Source: a virus. From it: a stretch of DNA of 23,851 nucleotides. The position numbers and the translations under genes were made by a program. The DNA is taken from IMG/VR virus record IMGVR_UViG_3300028895_000848, positions 1 to 23,851 of that record. One strand, given 5' to 3'. The notes beneath the pieces were generated by a model, which saw only the letters and a list, made by a program, of their open reading frames with translations, ran no database searches and was not told the origin of the DNA. Below, one piece after another: positions 1 to 6,014 of this stretch (positions are counted from its first letter, which is position 1; each line of letters begins with the position of its first letter).

Positions 1-1
1 T

Positions 2-133
2 GGAGATGAAGTTGAATGGGACACAGGGCACACTGTGAAAGCAGGAAACACCCTACTCGTAGGAACAGCAGCTGAGACGAAGACGACTACTTCAGGCGAT
101 CCGATCTTGAAAGTCTACATGAACATTGCTTAA
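2..133 (+). CDS. C-terminal end of capsid decoration (DUF2190-like) protein, partial
   Basis: The window opens inside a reading frame whose last 43 codons are visible and which stops at TAA 131-133. The visible end (GDEVEWDTGHTVKAGNTLLV, then GTAAET, a Thr/Ser-rich turn and PILKVYMNIA) resembles the C-terminus of DUF2190-type capsid fibre or decoration proteins, which pair a 'G..V.WD' strand with a '..GNTL.GTA' strand and end in a short beta strand. Such proteins bind the capsid surface and are usually encoded near the major capsid protein. The next gene starts 12 bases later. The 5' part is missing, so the family call rests on a short stretch and is tentative. Confidence 0.5.
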   Translation, partial: GDEVEWDTGHTVKAGNTLLVGTAAETKTTTSGDPILKVYMNIA

Positions 134-145
134 GGAGCATAAATT

Positions 146-532
146 ATGACAATAGTATCAGGAAAAGCAACAGTACTTCAAACAGGTGGTGGAGTTCAAG
201 CATCTCTAGTTGTACCTTTGGTTGGAATGACTACGAGTGGAAATATCGTAGTCAGTCTTGCTGAAAGAGACAGTCTTGGAGATACAAGAGGCCAACCCGA
301 TTTTTATGCTGTTGCAGGAACGGATGAGTTCACAATTTATTGTGAAGACAAAGAGCTACAAGCAGATACCGATGTATATTGGATGGCAGATACTGATGGA
401 ACTGGTGCACTCGCACCAGACGCAACAGCAGACGGAACATATCCAGTGTACAACGACGGATCAACGCCTGGGCAGTTATCAAGCATTACAGTATCAAATG
501 GTTTGATAACTGCAGTGACGGTGTTGCCATAA
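146..532 (+). CDS. Virion protein of unknown function (head region), 128 aa
   Basis: This 128-residue acidic, Gly/Thr/Val-rich protein is probably all beta. It has no signal peptide, membrane segment or catalytic motif that I can see. The start ATG at 146 has a GGAG ribosome site at 134-137, eight bases upstream. It sits just after a decoration-like gene and just before a T-rich hairpin terminator, a place usually held by an abundant particle protein. A head decoration or minor capsid role is inferred from composition and position only; I do not recognise the family. Confidence 0.8.
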   Translation: MTIVSGKATVLQTGGGVQASLVVPLVGMTTSGNIVVSLAERDSLGDTRGQPDFYAVAGTDEFTIYCEDKELQADTDVYWMADTDGTGALAPDATADGTYPVYNDGSTPGQLSSITVSNGLITAVTVLP

Positions 533-536
533 GCTC

Positions 537-564
537 AATTTTTTTTTTCTTTCTTTTGAAAGAA
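537..564 (+). terminator. T-rich hairpin terminator, copy 1
   Basis: Five bases after the stop of the 128-aa gene there is a run of ten T (539-548), and overlapping its end a perfect 7-bp inverted repeat, TTCTTTC (547-553), loop TTTT, GAAAGAA (558-564). Archaeal RNA polymerase terminates on T-tracts, so the element probably ends or attenuates transcription of the abundant virion genes upstream. A nearly identical element follows the tail tube gene at 11707-11731. No TATA box is visible before the next gene, so partial read-through is likely. Confidence 0.65.
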
Positions 565-588
565 TGATAAACCGCGAAGGTGAATAAA

Positions 589-918
589 ATGGGAAAAATT
601 AATGTAAGGTTACGGGATTCATATCCAAACGAAGTAGTGACAACGATAGCAGGAGCAGTCGTGAAGAAAGGCGATTGGGTTGCTGTAGATGAAGATGATT
701 ATGAAATTCGTCATTTTCTTGAGACGAATACAGTCATCGAACTAGAAGGTAGAGATACTATGGAAGAAAAGATCGTGTTGAAAGACACTCCGACAGAAGG
801 CGCTATCAAAGAAGTAGTCGGTGAGGAAGCTCTTGCTGAAAATGCTGAAGTGATTGAAGAAGCGAAGGTAGTTGAGCCAGAGCCAGAGCCAGAGCCAGAG
901 CCCGAAAAGGTTGAGTAA
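589..918 (+). CDS. Small protein with acidic Pro-Glu repeat tail, 109 aa
   Basis: I chose ATG 589 because AGGTGA at 578-583 is a good ribosome site five bases upstream; the in-frame GTG at 580 lies inside that site. The first 60 or so residues look like a small mixed alpha/beta domain (MGKINVRLRDSYPNEVV at the start). The rest is strongly acidic and ends in five Glu-Pro pairs followed by EKVE. Short acidic proteins with extended tails occur among capsid accessory and assembly proteins, but no family is recognised. It lies directly behind the copy-1 terminator, so its expression may be lower than that of the genes before it. Confidence 0.85.
   Translation: MGKINVRLRDSYPNEVVTTIAGAVVKKGDWVAVDEDDYEIRHFLETNTVIELEGRDTMEEKIVLKDTPTEGAIKEVVGEEALAENAEVIEEAKVVEPEPEPEPEPEKVE
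874..906 (+). repeat. Hexanucleotide GAGCCA repeat encoding Glu-Pro
   Basis: Four GAGCCA units are followed by GAG CCC GAA, encoding an (EP)5E stretch near the C-terminus of the 109-aa protein. The array is almost uniform at the base level, so it can change length by slippage. Confidence 0.9.
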
Positions 919-919
919 G

Positions 920-1240
920 ATGGCGGAAGTTGAGATTGCTCCAAAGGAATGGCGTACATACATATTACCCGTGCTAGAGGAGCAAACTATTCCGTCTATT
1001 ATTTTTTATTCTGTTGATCGGACCAAGACTGATTTTCTGATCAATGTACGTACAGTGTTGAACGGGTTTCATATTCATACACAAGTTTCTTGGAATAAAG
1101 TGAGAGAAGAGTATACTGAAGCACCAGTTGAAATAAATGAGACTGGAGAGATGCCTGATACTTTGCCAGAATCTACGTTTGAAAGATTTAGACATGATTT
1201 CATGAATGGACGAGGAATCAAAGAACGAACCTCCTATTGA
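920..1240 (+). CDS. Hypothetical virion-region protein, 106 aa
   Basis: The start ATG 920 follows the previous stop (916-918) by one base, with AGGTTGAG just upstream as a ribosome site inside the preceding gene. The frame is open further upstream but only through the Glu-Pro repeat, which would read as Ser-Gln repeats, so the longer version is rejected. The protein starts MAEVEIAPKEWRTYILP and has a mixed alpha/beta look with a charged C-terminus (RFRHDFMNGRGIKERTSY). It has no recognised domain. It is the last gene before the first TATA element, so it probably ends the head operon. A head-assembly or connector-accessory role is possible. Confidence 0.8.
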   Translation: MAEVEIAPKEWRTYILPVLEEQTIPSIIFYSVDRTKTDFLINVRTVLNGFHIHTQVSWNKVREEYTEAPVEINETGEMPDTLPESTFERFRHDFMNGRGIKERTSY

Positions 1241-1255
1241 TTATTTTTAAATAAG
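1241..1255 (+). promoter_or_regulatory. Archaeal-type TATA box, promoter copy 1
   Basis: TTATTTTTAAATAAG begins directly after a TGA stop. The core TTTTTAAATA (1244-1253) matches an archaeal TATA box; with the usual spacing of about 26 bases from box centre, transcription would begin at about 1275, the A of the next start codon, giving a leaderless message. AGGTGA at 1260-1265 would then serve only read-through transcripts. The same element recurs at 5972, 8796, 16398 and 19542. Confidence 0.7.
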
Positions 1256-1274
1256 TCAAAGGTGACTATCTAAT

Positions 1275-1439
1275 ATGACAGATGAAACAACTCAAGAAGG
1301 CGCGAAGCCAGTTGCGAAGAATGTACAACTGTCTCATGGCAACATCGACGTAATCACAGTTCGGTTGTTAGATGGAATTCTAACTGAACTGAAAATGATG
1401 CGCGAGTTGCTTGAGAAGCAACATGGCAAGCAATCCTGA
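1275..1439 (+). CDS. Small protein, 54 aa, helical
   Basis: This frame runs from ATG 1275 to TGA 1437-1439 and is the first gene after TATA copy 1, with AGGTGA nine bases before the start. The N-terminus is polar (MTDETTQEGAKPVAKN) and residues 25-50 look like an amphipathic helix (ITVRLLDGILTELKMM, then RELLEKQ), so it may oligomerise or act as a small adaptor. It overlaps the next gene by 17 bases, which suggests coupled translation. No family is recognised. The promoter, ribosome site and overlap argue that it is real despite its size. Confidence 0.7.
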   Translation: MTDETTQEGAKPVAKNVQLSHGNIDVITVRLLDGILTELKMMRELLEKQHGKQS

Positions 1440-2001
1440 TTGGAGAGAACCGAACGTTAACACTAGTCCGAGTCAGATAGCACAGCGAGTCTTTGAACAA
1501 GCCGATGATTTAATTCGAGTTAGTGTTGTCAAGGGTAACATTTCTATTGATCCTGGTGACATTCAGATTGGAGCCGTTGAGATCAAAGATGGAAATACTG
1601 ATACACGAGCTACAGTCGTAGCATGCGATCCTAATAACAATGCTCTTTTAGTAAAGAGTTGCGTTGACGAAGTAAAGACAAAAATCAATATTTTTGGGAG
1701 CACAACAGTTGCTCCTGGTTCGACTGTGACGTTAGCAAGTTATACAGTTGCAGCGAGTAAAGCATTCACATTCTCTGGCGGCATCGTTGGAGGTGCAGCA
1801 CAGGGAGAATTCCATTTCGAAATTGCTGGCAGCGATGTTGCCCTATATAGAAACAGCGGCAGCAATCCGAGCGTTCAGATTAGATTCCTTGAACCACCTA
1901 CTGCTGGCGCAGCAACCGTGATTAATATCAAAGTGCGAAACTTAGATAACAAAACACGGTCTTTCGAAGCAACATTAAGTGGATACACAGTTGATGTTTA
2001 G
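1423..2001 (+). CDS. Beta-rich virion protein, 192 aa
   Basis: The ATG at 1423 is the first in frame after the overlap with the 54-aa gene. After a polar N-terminus, residues 40-80 carry a 'VEIKDGNTDTRATVVAC...NNALLV' type element (DG, then alternating V/A strand, then N-x-L-x-V) that recurs in the next large genes. Residues 90-190 look like a beta-sandwich, with VTLASYTVAASKAFTFSGG early in it and a final strand ending GYTVDV. No signal peptide or catalytic motif is seen. Placement between head genes and the neck, and the shared repeats, suggest a virion surface or fibre protein; the exact role is unknown. Confidence 0.8.
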   Translation: MASNPDWREPNVNTSPSQIAQRVFEQADDLIRVSVVKGNISIDPGDIQIGAVEIKDGNTDTRATVVACDPNNNALLVKSCVDEVKTKINIFGSTTVAPGSTVTLASYTVAASKAFTFSGGIVGGAAQGEFHFEIAGSDVALYRNSGSNPSVQIRFLEPPTAGAATVINIKVRNLDNKTRSFEATLSGYTVDV

Positions 2002-2012
2002 AGGATATTACT

Positions 2013-2195
2013 ATGAGCGAGACGCTACAGGAAAAAAAACAAAAGATCGAGTTGATGCAGTTGGAGATGAACATTCTCAAACTAGAAGCACGAAGTCTAG
2101 AGTTAGATGAAGAGAAAATTCTTCTAGCAACGAAGATGAAAGAACAACAGGAGAGACTCGATGAACTTAAGTCGGGGTCGGCCCCTGATGAATAA
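2013..2195 (+). CDS. Coiled-coil small protein, 60 aa
   Basis: The ATG at 2013 is preceded by a GAGG ribosome site at about 2002-2005. Residues 5-53 form an almost uninterrupted charged heptad-like helix (EKKQKIELMQLEMNILKLEA and onward), typical of a coiled coil, followed by a short Gly/Ser/Pro tail. Such a protein could trimerise or act as a scaffold or chaperone for the neighbouring beta-rich virion proteins. No family can be named. It sits 14 bases before the 370-aa gene, which has its own strong ribosome site. Confidence 0.8.
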   Translation: MSETLQEKKQKIELMQLEMNILKLEARSLELDEEKILLATKMKEQQERLDELKSGSAPDE

Positions 2196-2209
2196 GGAGG
2201 AACAACAAT

Positions 2210-3322
2210 ATGGCAGATGAATTTGGACAACTAGTCCGGGGCCTTCATTCAGTAGGTGATACCCCGGTGGCAACTGATACTCATGTCGCTGTTTTCGCAT
2301 TGGATGATAACGGTGATTATGCGTATCTAAACTTAGACGCGTCTGGAAATCTTTTGGTTTCTGGAGGTGGAGGCGGAACACAATATGATGTAGATGACGT
2401 AGCTGGTGCTACAGACACAGGTACTCTTGCACTTGTAGTGCGAGATGATGCACTAACTACGCTAACACCAGCTGATGGTGATTACGTACAAATGCGTACT
2501 GATAGCACTGGCGCATTGTGGGTACAATTCACGAATACCTCAATCGCTGTAACTGCAACTGATCTTGATATTAGAGATCTAGTTCAAGCTACAGATAGTG
2601 TATCAATCGGTGATGGTACTAACTTAGTTACGATCAACGCCGATGATGGACTTGAAGTACATCTAAACAACGCATCAATTGTCGTAACAGCAACGGATCT
2701 TGATATTAGAACATTGGACTCAGAAACACCAGGAGACAACGTCTATATCAAAAGTAGTACAGGTGATGAGTGGGCGATTGATGGTAATGGTGCAGGATTG
2801 GTCCTAACCAACTATGAATACGCAGACGATTCAGCTTACGCGGGTGGAGAGACTGGAGCATTTATTCTTGCAGTAAGAAATGATGCCGGCGGAACACTTG
2901 CTTCAGCAGATCAAGACTTCACACCACTACAGACGGATAGCTCTGGTAACCTACGGGTTTCTGGACAACTTACACTTGGTGCAAATGACAGTGTGTATTC
3001 GTCTGGATCAGCGAATTTGGTGAAAGATACAATCACAGTAGTTGAGACAATTTCACCTGGATCAGATGAACAATACAGCGGCTTGATGGTAAGCGGATCT
3101 GGTCTTTGTCAATGGACACTTGAGTTTGGTACTACTTCTTCGGAAGCAGTCATTCTTGAGTTCTGGACAACTCCGAGCAATCCAACACAATTCGTTGATC
3201 TCCCGGATTACTTGACTGTAAGCAGTGGTGAGACAATTCGTGTTAGAGCAACGAACCGTGAAAAAGCTGCTTCGCCAGCAAGCGACTTCACTGGATTCGC
3301 AACTCTCATTCGATCGGCATAG
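2210..3322 (+). CDS. Repeat-containing beta virion protein, 370 aa
   Basis: A strong AAGGAGG ribosome site precedes ATG 2210. The protein is built of repeats: a 'V.DDA..TLTPADGDYVQMRTDSTGALWV'-type module at about residues 70-105 returns at about 215-255 (ending TDSSGNLRVSG), and between them 'VTATDLDIR' occurs twice. The C-terminal 90 residues (from about VVETISPGSDEQ) look like a compact beta-sandwich, with FWTTPSNPTQFVDLP and SGETIRVRATNRE. The 'T D S x G x L x V' element is common in phage virion proteins. I infer a fibre, decoration or adhesin-like particle protein, perhaps on the head or neck since it lies before the connector genes. Confidence 0.8.
   Translation: MADEFGQLVRGLHSVGDTPVATDTHVAVFALDDNGDYAYLNLDASGNLLVSGGGGGTQYDVDDVAGATDTGTLALVVRDDALTTLTPADGDYVQMRTDSTGALWVQFTNTSIAVTATDLDIRDLVQATDSVSIGDGTNLVTINADDGLEVHLNNASIVVTATDLDIRTLDSETPGDNVYIKSSTGDEWAIDGNGAGLVLTNYEYADDSAYAGGETGAFILAVRNDAGGTLASADQDFTPLQTDSSGNLRVSGQLTLGANDSVYSSGSANLVKDTITVVETISPGSDEQYSGLMVSGSGLCQWTLEFGTTSSEAVILEFWTTPSNPTQFVDLPDYLTVSSGETIRVRATNREKAASPASDFTGFATLIRSA
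2540..2710 (+). repeat. Internal direct repeat encoding VTATDLDIR
   Basis: Two 36-base segments, 2540-2575 and 2675-2710, match at 31 of 36 positions by direct comparison and are in frame in the 370-aa gene. Both encode a strand ending VTATDLDIR. This points to recent tandem duplication of a beta module. Confidence 0.8.
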
Positions 3323-3335
3323 GGTGATGTAAGTG

Positions 3336-3521
3336 ATGCGGCATTCTTACAGGGTGCTGTTGAAGGAGGCTAAGGCCAACCGTCTTAGCCTCCTTGTCAC
3401 TCTCACTAAGAATGAGAAAAACGAAAGAGCAAAGAAAAGACTTTCACAAATCGAGAAACAAATCGAATGGATAGAGGGAAAAATTAATGACGGTAAAGAC
3501 ACAGGATGTTACACTCTTTGA
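3336..3521 (+). CDS. Small basic helical protein, 61 aa
   Basis: ATG 3336 has GGTGATG at 3323-3329 as a ribosome site; GTG 3333 is a weaker alternative. The product is basic and helical (RVLLKEAKANRLSLLVTLT, then a Lys/Glu-rich helix IEKQIEWIEGKIN). It overlaps the next gene by 35 bases. The codons for residues 10-20 coincide with a 12-bp perfect hairpin at 3363-3395, unusual inside a coding region, so either the gene carries an RNA control element or the frame is a by-product of that element. No family is recognised. Confidence 0.6.
   Translation: MRHSYRVLLKEAKANRLSLLVTLTKNEKNERAKKRLSQIEKQIEWIEGKINDGKDTGCYTL
3363..3395 (+). promoter_or_regulatory. Perfect 12-bp inverted repeat (RNA hairpin)
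   Basis: AAGGAGGCTAAG (3363-3374), nine-base loop, CTTAGCCTCCTT (3384-3395): a fully paired 12-bp stem with half G+C. It lies 41 bases after the stop of the 370-aa gene and inside the 61-aa frame. There is no T-tract after it, so it is not a standard terminator. It also contains an AAGGAGG sequence that would be hidden in the stem. A role in transcript processing, stability or translation control is inferred. Confidence 0.6.
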
Positions 3522-4140
3522 AGAAGGAGGAGATAACTCTCTTCAGATTGATGCTGAAGGTGATGGTTATACGAAGGCAAAAGTTTGGGATGGCACAAAC
3601 GAAGCAGAAGTAACTGCAAACAATCGTCTTAAAGTAGAAGCAAATATTAGTGCGCTTCCTGCTACTCCTGTTGAGTACAAGATCGTTAAGTTACTTAATG
3701 GTAGCAGCCCAGACATGGATGTAAACGGAAGCAGCACACCAGTTGAATTTGATTACACTCCGGACACTGACGAGGTTTGGTACGTTGAAAGAATCACATT
3801 TGTCCTTGAAGATACCGGATCGCCTGAGCCCGATGATTTCGGAACTATTAGCGGTCCTTTGTCGAATGGTTGTCTTTTAGAAGTTCAAAGTAATGGTAAT
3901 ACAATTGAGCTTGCAAATGTTACGAGCAATCTAGAGATTGTTCAATCTTTTGCTAATGAGAGCTATGGAGATTCAAACGGGATCTTGGGAAGTGGCGCAT
4001 CTTACAAAGGCTCTATCCTATTTCGTAACCCGTTTATTATCCAAGATTCAACTTCTGATTTTATCAGAATGACAATTAGAGATAACATTACAGGGTTGAA
4101 TTTTCAACAAGTATCAATACTTCTTTGGAGGGAACAATGA
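3487..4140 (+). CDS. Beta-rich virion protein, 217 aa
   Basis: ATG 3487 is preceded by GAGGG at about 3474-3478. The N-terminus repeats the theme of the upstream genes: LQIDAEGDGYTKAKVWDGTN, a strand, then NNRLKVEANI. The remaining 150 residues look like a beta-sandwich (EVWYVERITFVLED, then VSILLWREQ at the end) with several Gly/Ser/Asn loops. It overlaps the next gene by ATGA. Together with the 192- and 370-aa proteins it forms a set of related beta proteins between head and neck genes. A virion surface function is inferred from repeats and context; I cannot name a family. Confidence 0.8.
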   Translation: MTVKTQDVTLFEEGGDNSLQIDAEGDGYTKAKVWDGTNEAEVTANNRLKVEANISALPATPVEYKIVKLLNGSSPDMDVNGSSTPVEFDYTPDTDEVWYVERITFVLEDTGSPEPDDFGTISGPLSNGCLLEVQSNGNTIELANVTSNLEIVQSFANESYGDSNGILGSGASYKGSILFRNPFIIQDSTSDFIRMTIRDNITGLNFQQVSILLWREQ

Positions 4141-4778
4141 ACATCACTAAAACTTGGGACGAGCTCAAAGCGCTTATCACAGCTAAGAGTTTGAAATTAC
4201 AATACGAGCTTGTTAAAAACAAAGACTATCATATTTGGGTAAGCGAGAATGGTACTACATACGAAATGTGGATGCTAAAAGAATCTCCAACTCCTGACCC
4301 AAGCGATCAGAAAGATTTTGAAGACAACTACAAGGATGATTGTAACGCACCTATAGAGATGAAGACGATGGATGACGTCCCTTACGTCCGTGTGACTGAC
4401 CGTACAGTAGGTTTGGTCATGCACATTCATGGCAGCGAGTTCACAGCAGCTGCTGACACGGTCACGAAAGACCAGATGAAATTCACGCAAGACATAGAGA
4501 TTGTAGGTGCTACGATGAGTTGTGCCGGCTCGCATAATGGCGACGTGATTAACATGAAAGTGATTGACATTGACAACGTCTTAGGCTACGGAGCAGGGGT
4601 AGTGCTTGCTCAGTTCGCTATTGATGTCCCAGGAGAACTTATGGAAGGTAAGTTGGTGGAAGCTATCAGCACCAGCTCAAGCACGATACCAGCCGGAGTA
4701 TATTGCTCCATGGAGTACACGAACACTCACGCCTCCGAAGAGGTGGACGTCCATTACATTTACAAGTACTACAAGTAG
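4137..4778 (+). CDS. Virion-associated protein, 213 aa
   Basis: ATG 4137 overlaps the previous stop as ATGA and has GGAGG at 4127-4131. Residues 28-75 (KDYHIWVSENGTTYEMWMLK followed by a D..DFE.NYK...N.PI element) resemble short elements found in phage tail and fibre proteins; the C-terminal half is beta-rich with an IPAGVYCSMEYTNTH stretch and ends YIYKYYK. No signal peptide or enzyme motif is visible. It closes the group of beta-rich proteins of this operon. The base composition here is somewhat richer in G+C than in the neighbours. Probable structural protein, role unknown. Confidence 0.75.
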   Translation: MNITKTWDELKALITAKSLKLQYELVKNKDYHIWVSENGTTYEMWMLKESPTPDPSDQKDFEDNYKDDCNAPIEMKTMDDVPYVRVTDRTVGLVMHIHGSEFTAAADTVTKDQMKFTQDIEIVGATMSCAGSHNGDVINMKVIDIDNVLGYGAGVVLAQFAIDVPGELMEGKLVEAISTSSSTIPAGVYCSMEYTNTHASEEVDVHYIYKYYK

Positions 4779-4787
4779 AGGATACGA

Positions 4788-4886
4788 ATGGCTGAAGAAA
4801 AAGTGATTAGGAAAGAGGAAGGCGACACCAGCATGGAAGGCAACTACCTAGACTTGCTGAAGAATGCTCCGAAGAAAAAAGAGTGA
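4788..4886 (+). CDS. Microprotein, 32 aa, highly charged
   Basis: ATG 4788 follows a GAGG ribosome site (4778-4781) six bases upstream and reads 32 codons to TGA 4884-4886. The product is rich in Lys and Glu with a short possible helix (GNYLDLLKNAPKKKE). It fills the gap between the 213-aa gene and the hydrolase gene, leaving 9 and 12 bases on either side, as expected for a real gene in such dense packing. No function can be proposed. Confidence 0.5.
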   Translation: MAEEKVIRKEEGDTSMEGNYLDLLKNAPKKKE

Positions 4887-4898
4887 AGATGCGAGAGG

Positions 4899-5408
4899 AT
4901 GGGATTGGAAGACATATTAGAAAAAGGAGACGTCATCTTAATCAACAGCAAAGGTATAGTGCCTTGGATGATCAAGAAATTTACTAGAAGTAAGTGGAAC
5001 CATTCAGCTTTGTATGCAGGCGTTGATCCAGATGGTATCGCTGTTCTAATTGAGAGTACGTGGGGTGGAGTGCAGATGAATCCCATCACTAATTATGATC
5101 ATGATGAGATACTTGCTCTGAGACATAAAGATATGAATGATGGATTCTGGGATCGAATGCAAGGCTGGCTTATGTATCAGTTTGAGAAAGGTTATGATTA
5201 CTTAGGAATCGTCGGAATTGCTCTTAACATACTCGGATTAGGGAAGAATCCGTTTGACAACAAGAAAAGATATTGGTGTAGTGAGTTCGTCAGTGATGCA
5301 TATCTTAATGCCGGATTATTACTCGACGTCGAGGTCAATACGTGGAAAGTTAGTCCAGCTGACTTATTGAAGCAACAGAATTTGAGAGAGGTTTATTCAA
5401 GACCATGA
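4899..5408 (+). CDS. YiiX/NlpC-P60-like cysteine hydrolase, 169 aa
   Basis: The sequence matches the permuted papain-fold (YiiX/YebB-like, NlpC/P60 superfamily) pattern. GDVILINSK opens the core, then the His motif KWNHSALYAG (His35), an acidic residue on the next strand (Glu52 in LIESTWGGV), and late in the chain the Cys motif YWCSEFVSDAY (Cys127). All three expected catalytic positions are present. Members hydrolyse peptide, amide or acyl bonds and often act on cell envelopes. No signal peptide is seen; a hydrophobic stretch (residues 101-114) sits in the middle. In a virion cluster it could be a lysis or entry enzyme or a particle-maturation protease. ATG 4899 directly follows GAGAGG, a poor spacing; GTGAAG at 4883-4888 may serve instead. 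Confidence 0.75.
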   Translation: MGLEDILEKGDVILINSKGIVPWMIKKFTRSKWNHSALYAGVDPDGIAVLIESTWGGVQMNPITNYDHDEILALRHKDMNDGFWDRMQGWLMYQFEKGYDYLGIVGIALNILGLGKNPFDNKKRYWCSEFVSDAYLNAGLLLDVEVNTWKVSPADLLKQQNLREVYSRP

Positions 5409-5414
5409 TTTATA
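5409..5414 (+). promoter_or_regulatory. Weak TATA-like sequence before structured region
   Basis: TTTATA directly after the hydrolase stop would place a start of transcription near 5436-5438, exactly where the first hairpin of the following region begins. It does not match the five-copy consensus, so it is a weak candidate only. Confidence 0.25.
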
Positions 5415-5435
5415 GGGTAGAATCAATCGCCTACT

Positions 5436-5591
5436 TCACTGAGACGGAGTCTAGTGACAATTCTGCACATCGACTTGGTATACCCCCTACAAGTGAATGT
5501 AGCGCGTTGCTGACTCCGCAGTTACGGAGCGTGTCGAATTGATGCTACACTTAAGTTGTAACAGGAGCGTAGTGGCGGTTTATTTGACCGC
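5436..5591 (+). ncRNA. Candidate structured RNA between hydrolase and nuclease genes
   Basis: The 207-base gap between the two enzymes contains several inverted repeats. Hairpin A: TCACT-g-AGAC, loop GGA, GTCT-AGTGA (5436-5457). Stem B: the arms 5488-5503 and 5544-5560 pair through TACAA/TTGTA and TGTAGC/GCTACA, with two mismatches and one bulge between. Nested in B is hairpin C, CTCCG, six-base loop, CGGAG (5514-5529). Hairpin D: GCGGT, loop, ACCGC (5575-5591). No gene of convincing quality lies here. It could be a small non-coding RNA or a structured leader for the nuclease gene. It is not a tRNA by any fold I could make. Pairing was judged by eye. Confidence 0.4.
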
Positions 5592-5615
5592 AGATGGACG
5601 TAGAGGAGGATGCAT

Positions 5616-5969
5616 ATGGTAACACATAGCTGGAAATATAAGGCCATTGTAGCGCATGTAGTGGACGGTGATACGCTAGATCTAAACGTAGATCTTGGCT
5701 TCGGAGTCTCAAAATTCGATCGCTTTCGTTTATTCGGAATCAATGCACCAGAAACATACGGAGTCAAGCATGAGAGTGCTGAGTATGCAGATGGTATGAA
5801 AGCGAAGAAGTGGCTAATTGATAAAATCGAAGGAGCAAATGTAACAGTCGAGACCTTTAAAGACAAGCAAGGTAAGTACGGGCGGTATCTTTGCGTGGTC
5901 TATCTCGGTGAAGAAAACATCAACGAAATGCTCGTTAAGGAGGGTCTAGCTGTAGTTCAAGAGTATTGA
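5616..5969 (+). CDS. Thermonuclease (staphylococcal nuclease family), 117 aa
   Basis: ATG 5616 is chosen because GGAGG at 5605-5609 sits six bases upstream; ATG 5610 overlaps that site. The protein has the full SNase signature: VVDGDTLDL (Asp17, Asp19 for calcium), FRLFGINAPE (Arg38, Glu46) and KYGRYL (Arg90), so the three catalytic residues Arg/Glu/Arg are present, followed by the helix NINEMLVKEGLAVVQ. Such enzymes cut DNA and RNA using calcium. At 117 residues it is a minimal SNase domain with no signal peptide, so it acts in the cell or is packaged. It is the last gene before TATA copy 2. Possible roles are host DNA degradation or genome-end processing; both are inference. Confidence 0.9.
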   Translation: MVTHSWKYKAIVAHVVDGDTLDLNVDLGFGVSKFDRFRLFGINAPETYGVKHESAEYADGMKAKKWLIDKIEGANVTVETFKDKQGKYGRYLCVVYLGEENINEMLVKEGLAVVQEY

Positions 5970-5971
5970 GG

Positions 5972-5986
5972 TTATTTTTAAATAAG
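5972..5986 (+). promoter_or_regulatory. Archaeal-type TATA box, promoter copy 2
   Basis: TTATTTTTAAATAAG begins two bases after the TGA of the nuclease gene. Predicted transcription start is near 6006, about nine bases before ATG 6015, so the message would have a very short leader and there is no ribosome site of the usual type in between. Confidence 0.7.
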
Positions 5987-6014
5987 CCAATGACTACATT
6001 GATTTAAGATACAC

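Noticed and set aside
872-919. N-terminal extension of the 106-aa gene with Ser-Gln repeats
   Set aside because: It is the Glu-Pro repeat of the preceding gene read in another phase; ATG 920 fits the gene spacing.
711-963. Minus-strand frames over the Glu-Pro repeat, and the other minus-strand frames in the window
   Set aside because: They are antisense to well-supported plus-strand genes, lack ribosome sites and show low-complexity shadows of the coding strand.
4606-4806. Overlapping plus-strand frame at the end of the 213-aa gene
   Set aside because: It lies in another phase of a supported gene, has no ribosome site and its product shows no ordered pattern.
5405-5542. 45-codon frame starting by ATGA overlap with the hydrolase gene
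   Set aside because: The only ribosome-like sequence (GAGAGAGG) is 12 bases away, codon choice (AGG, CGG, CCC, CTG) is unlike neighbours, and the DNA is better explained by inverted repeats. It stays a weak alternative.
5488-5560. A 73-base segment with pairing ends that resembles tRNA length
   Set aside because: No D-arm, anticodon arm or TTCRANY T-loop could be formed; the closing stem is about 16 bp, not 7. Kept only as part of a possible structured RNA.
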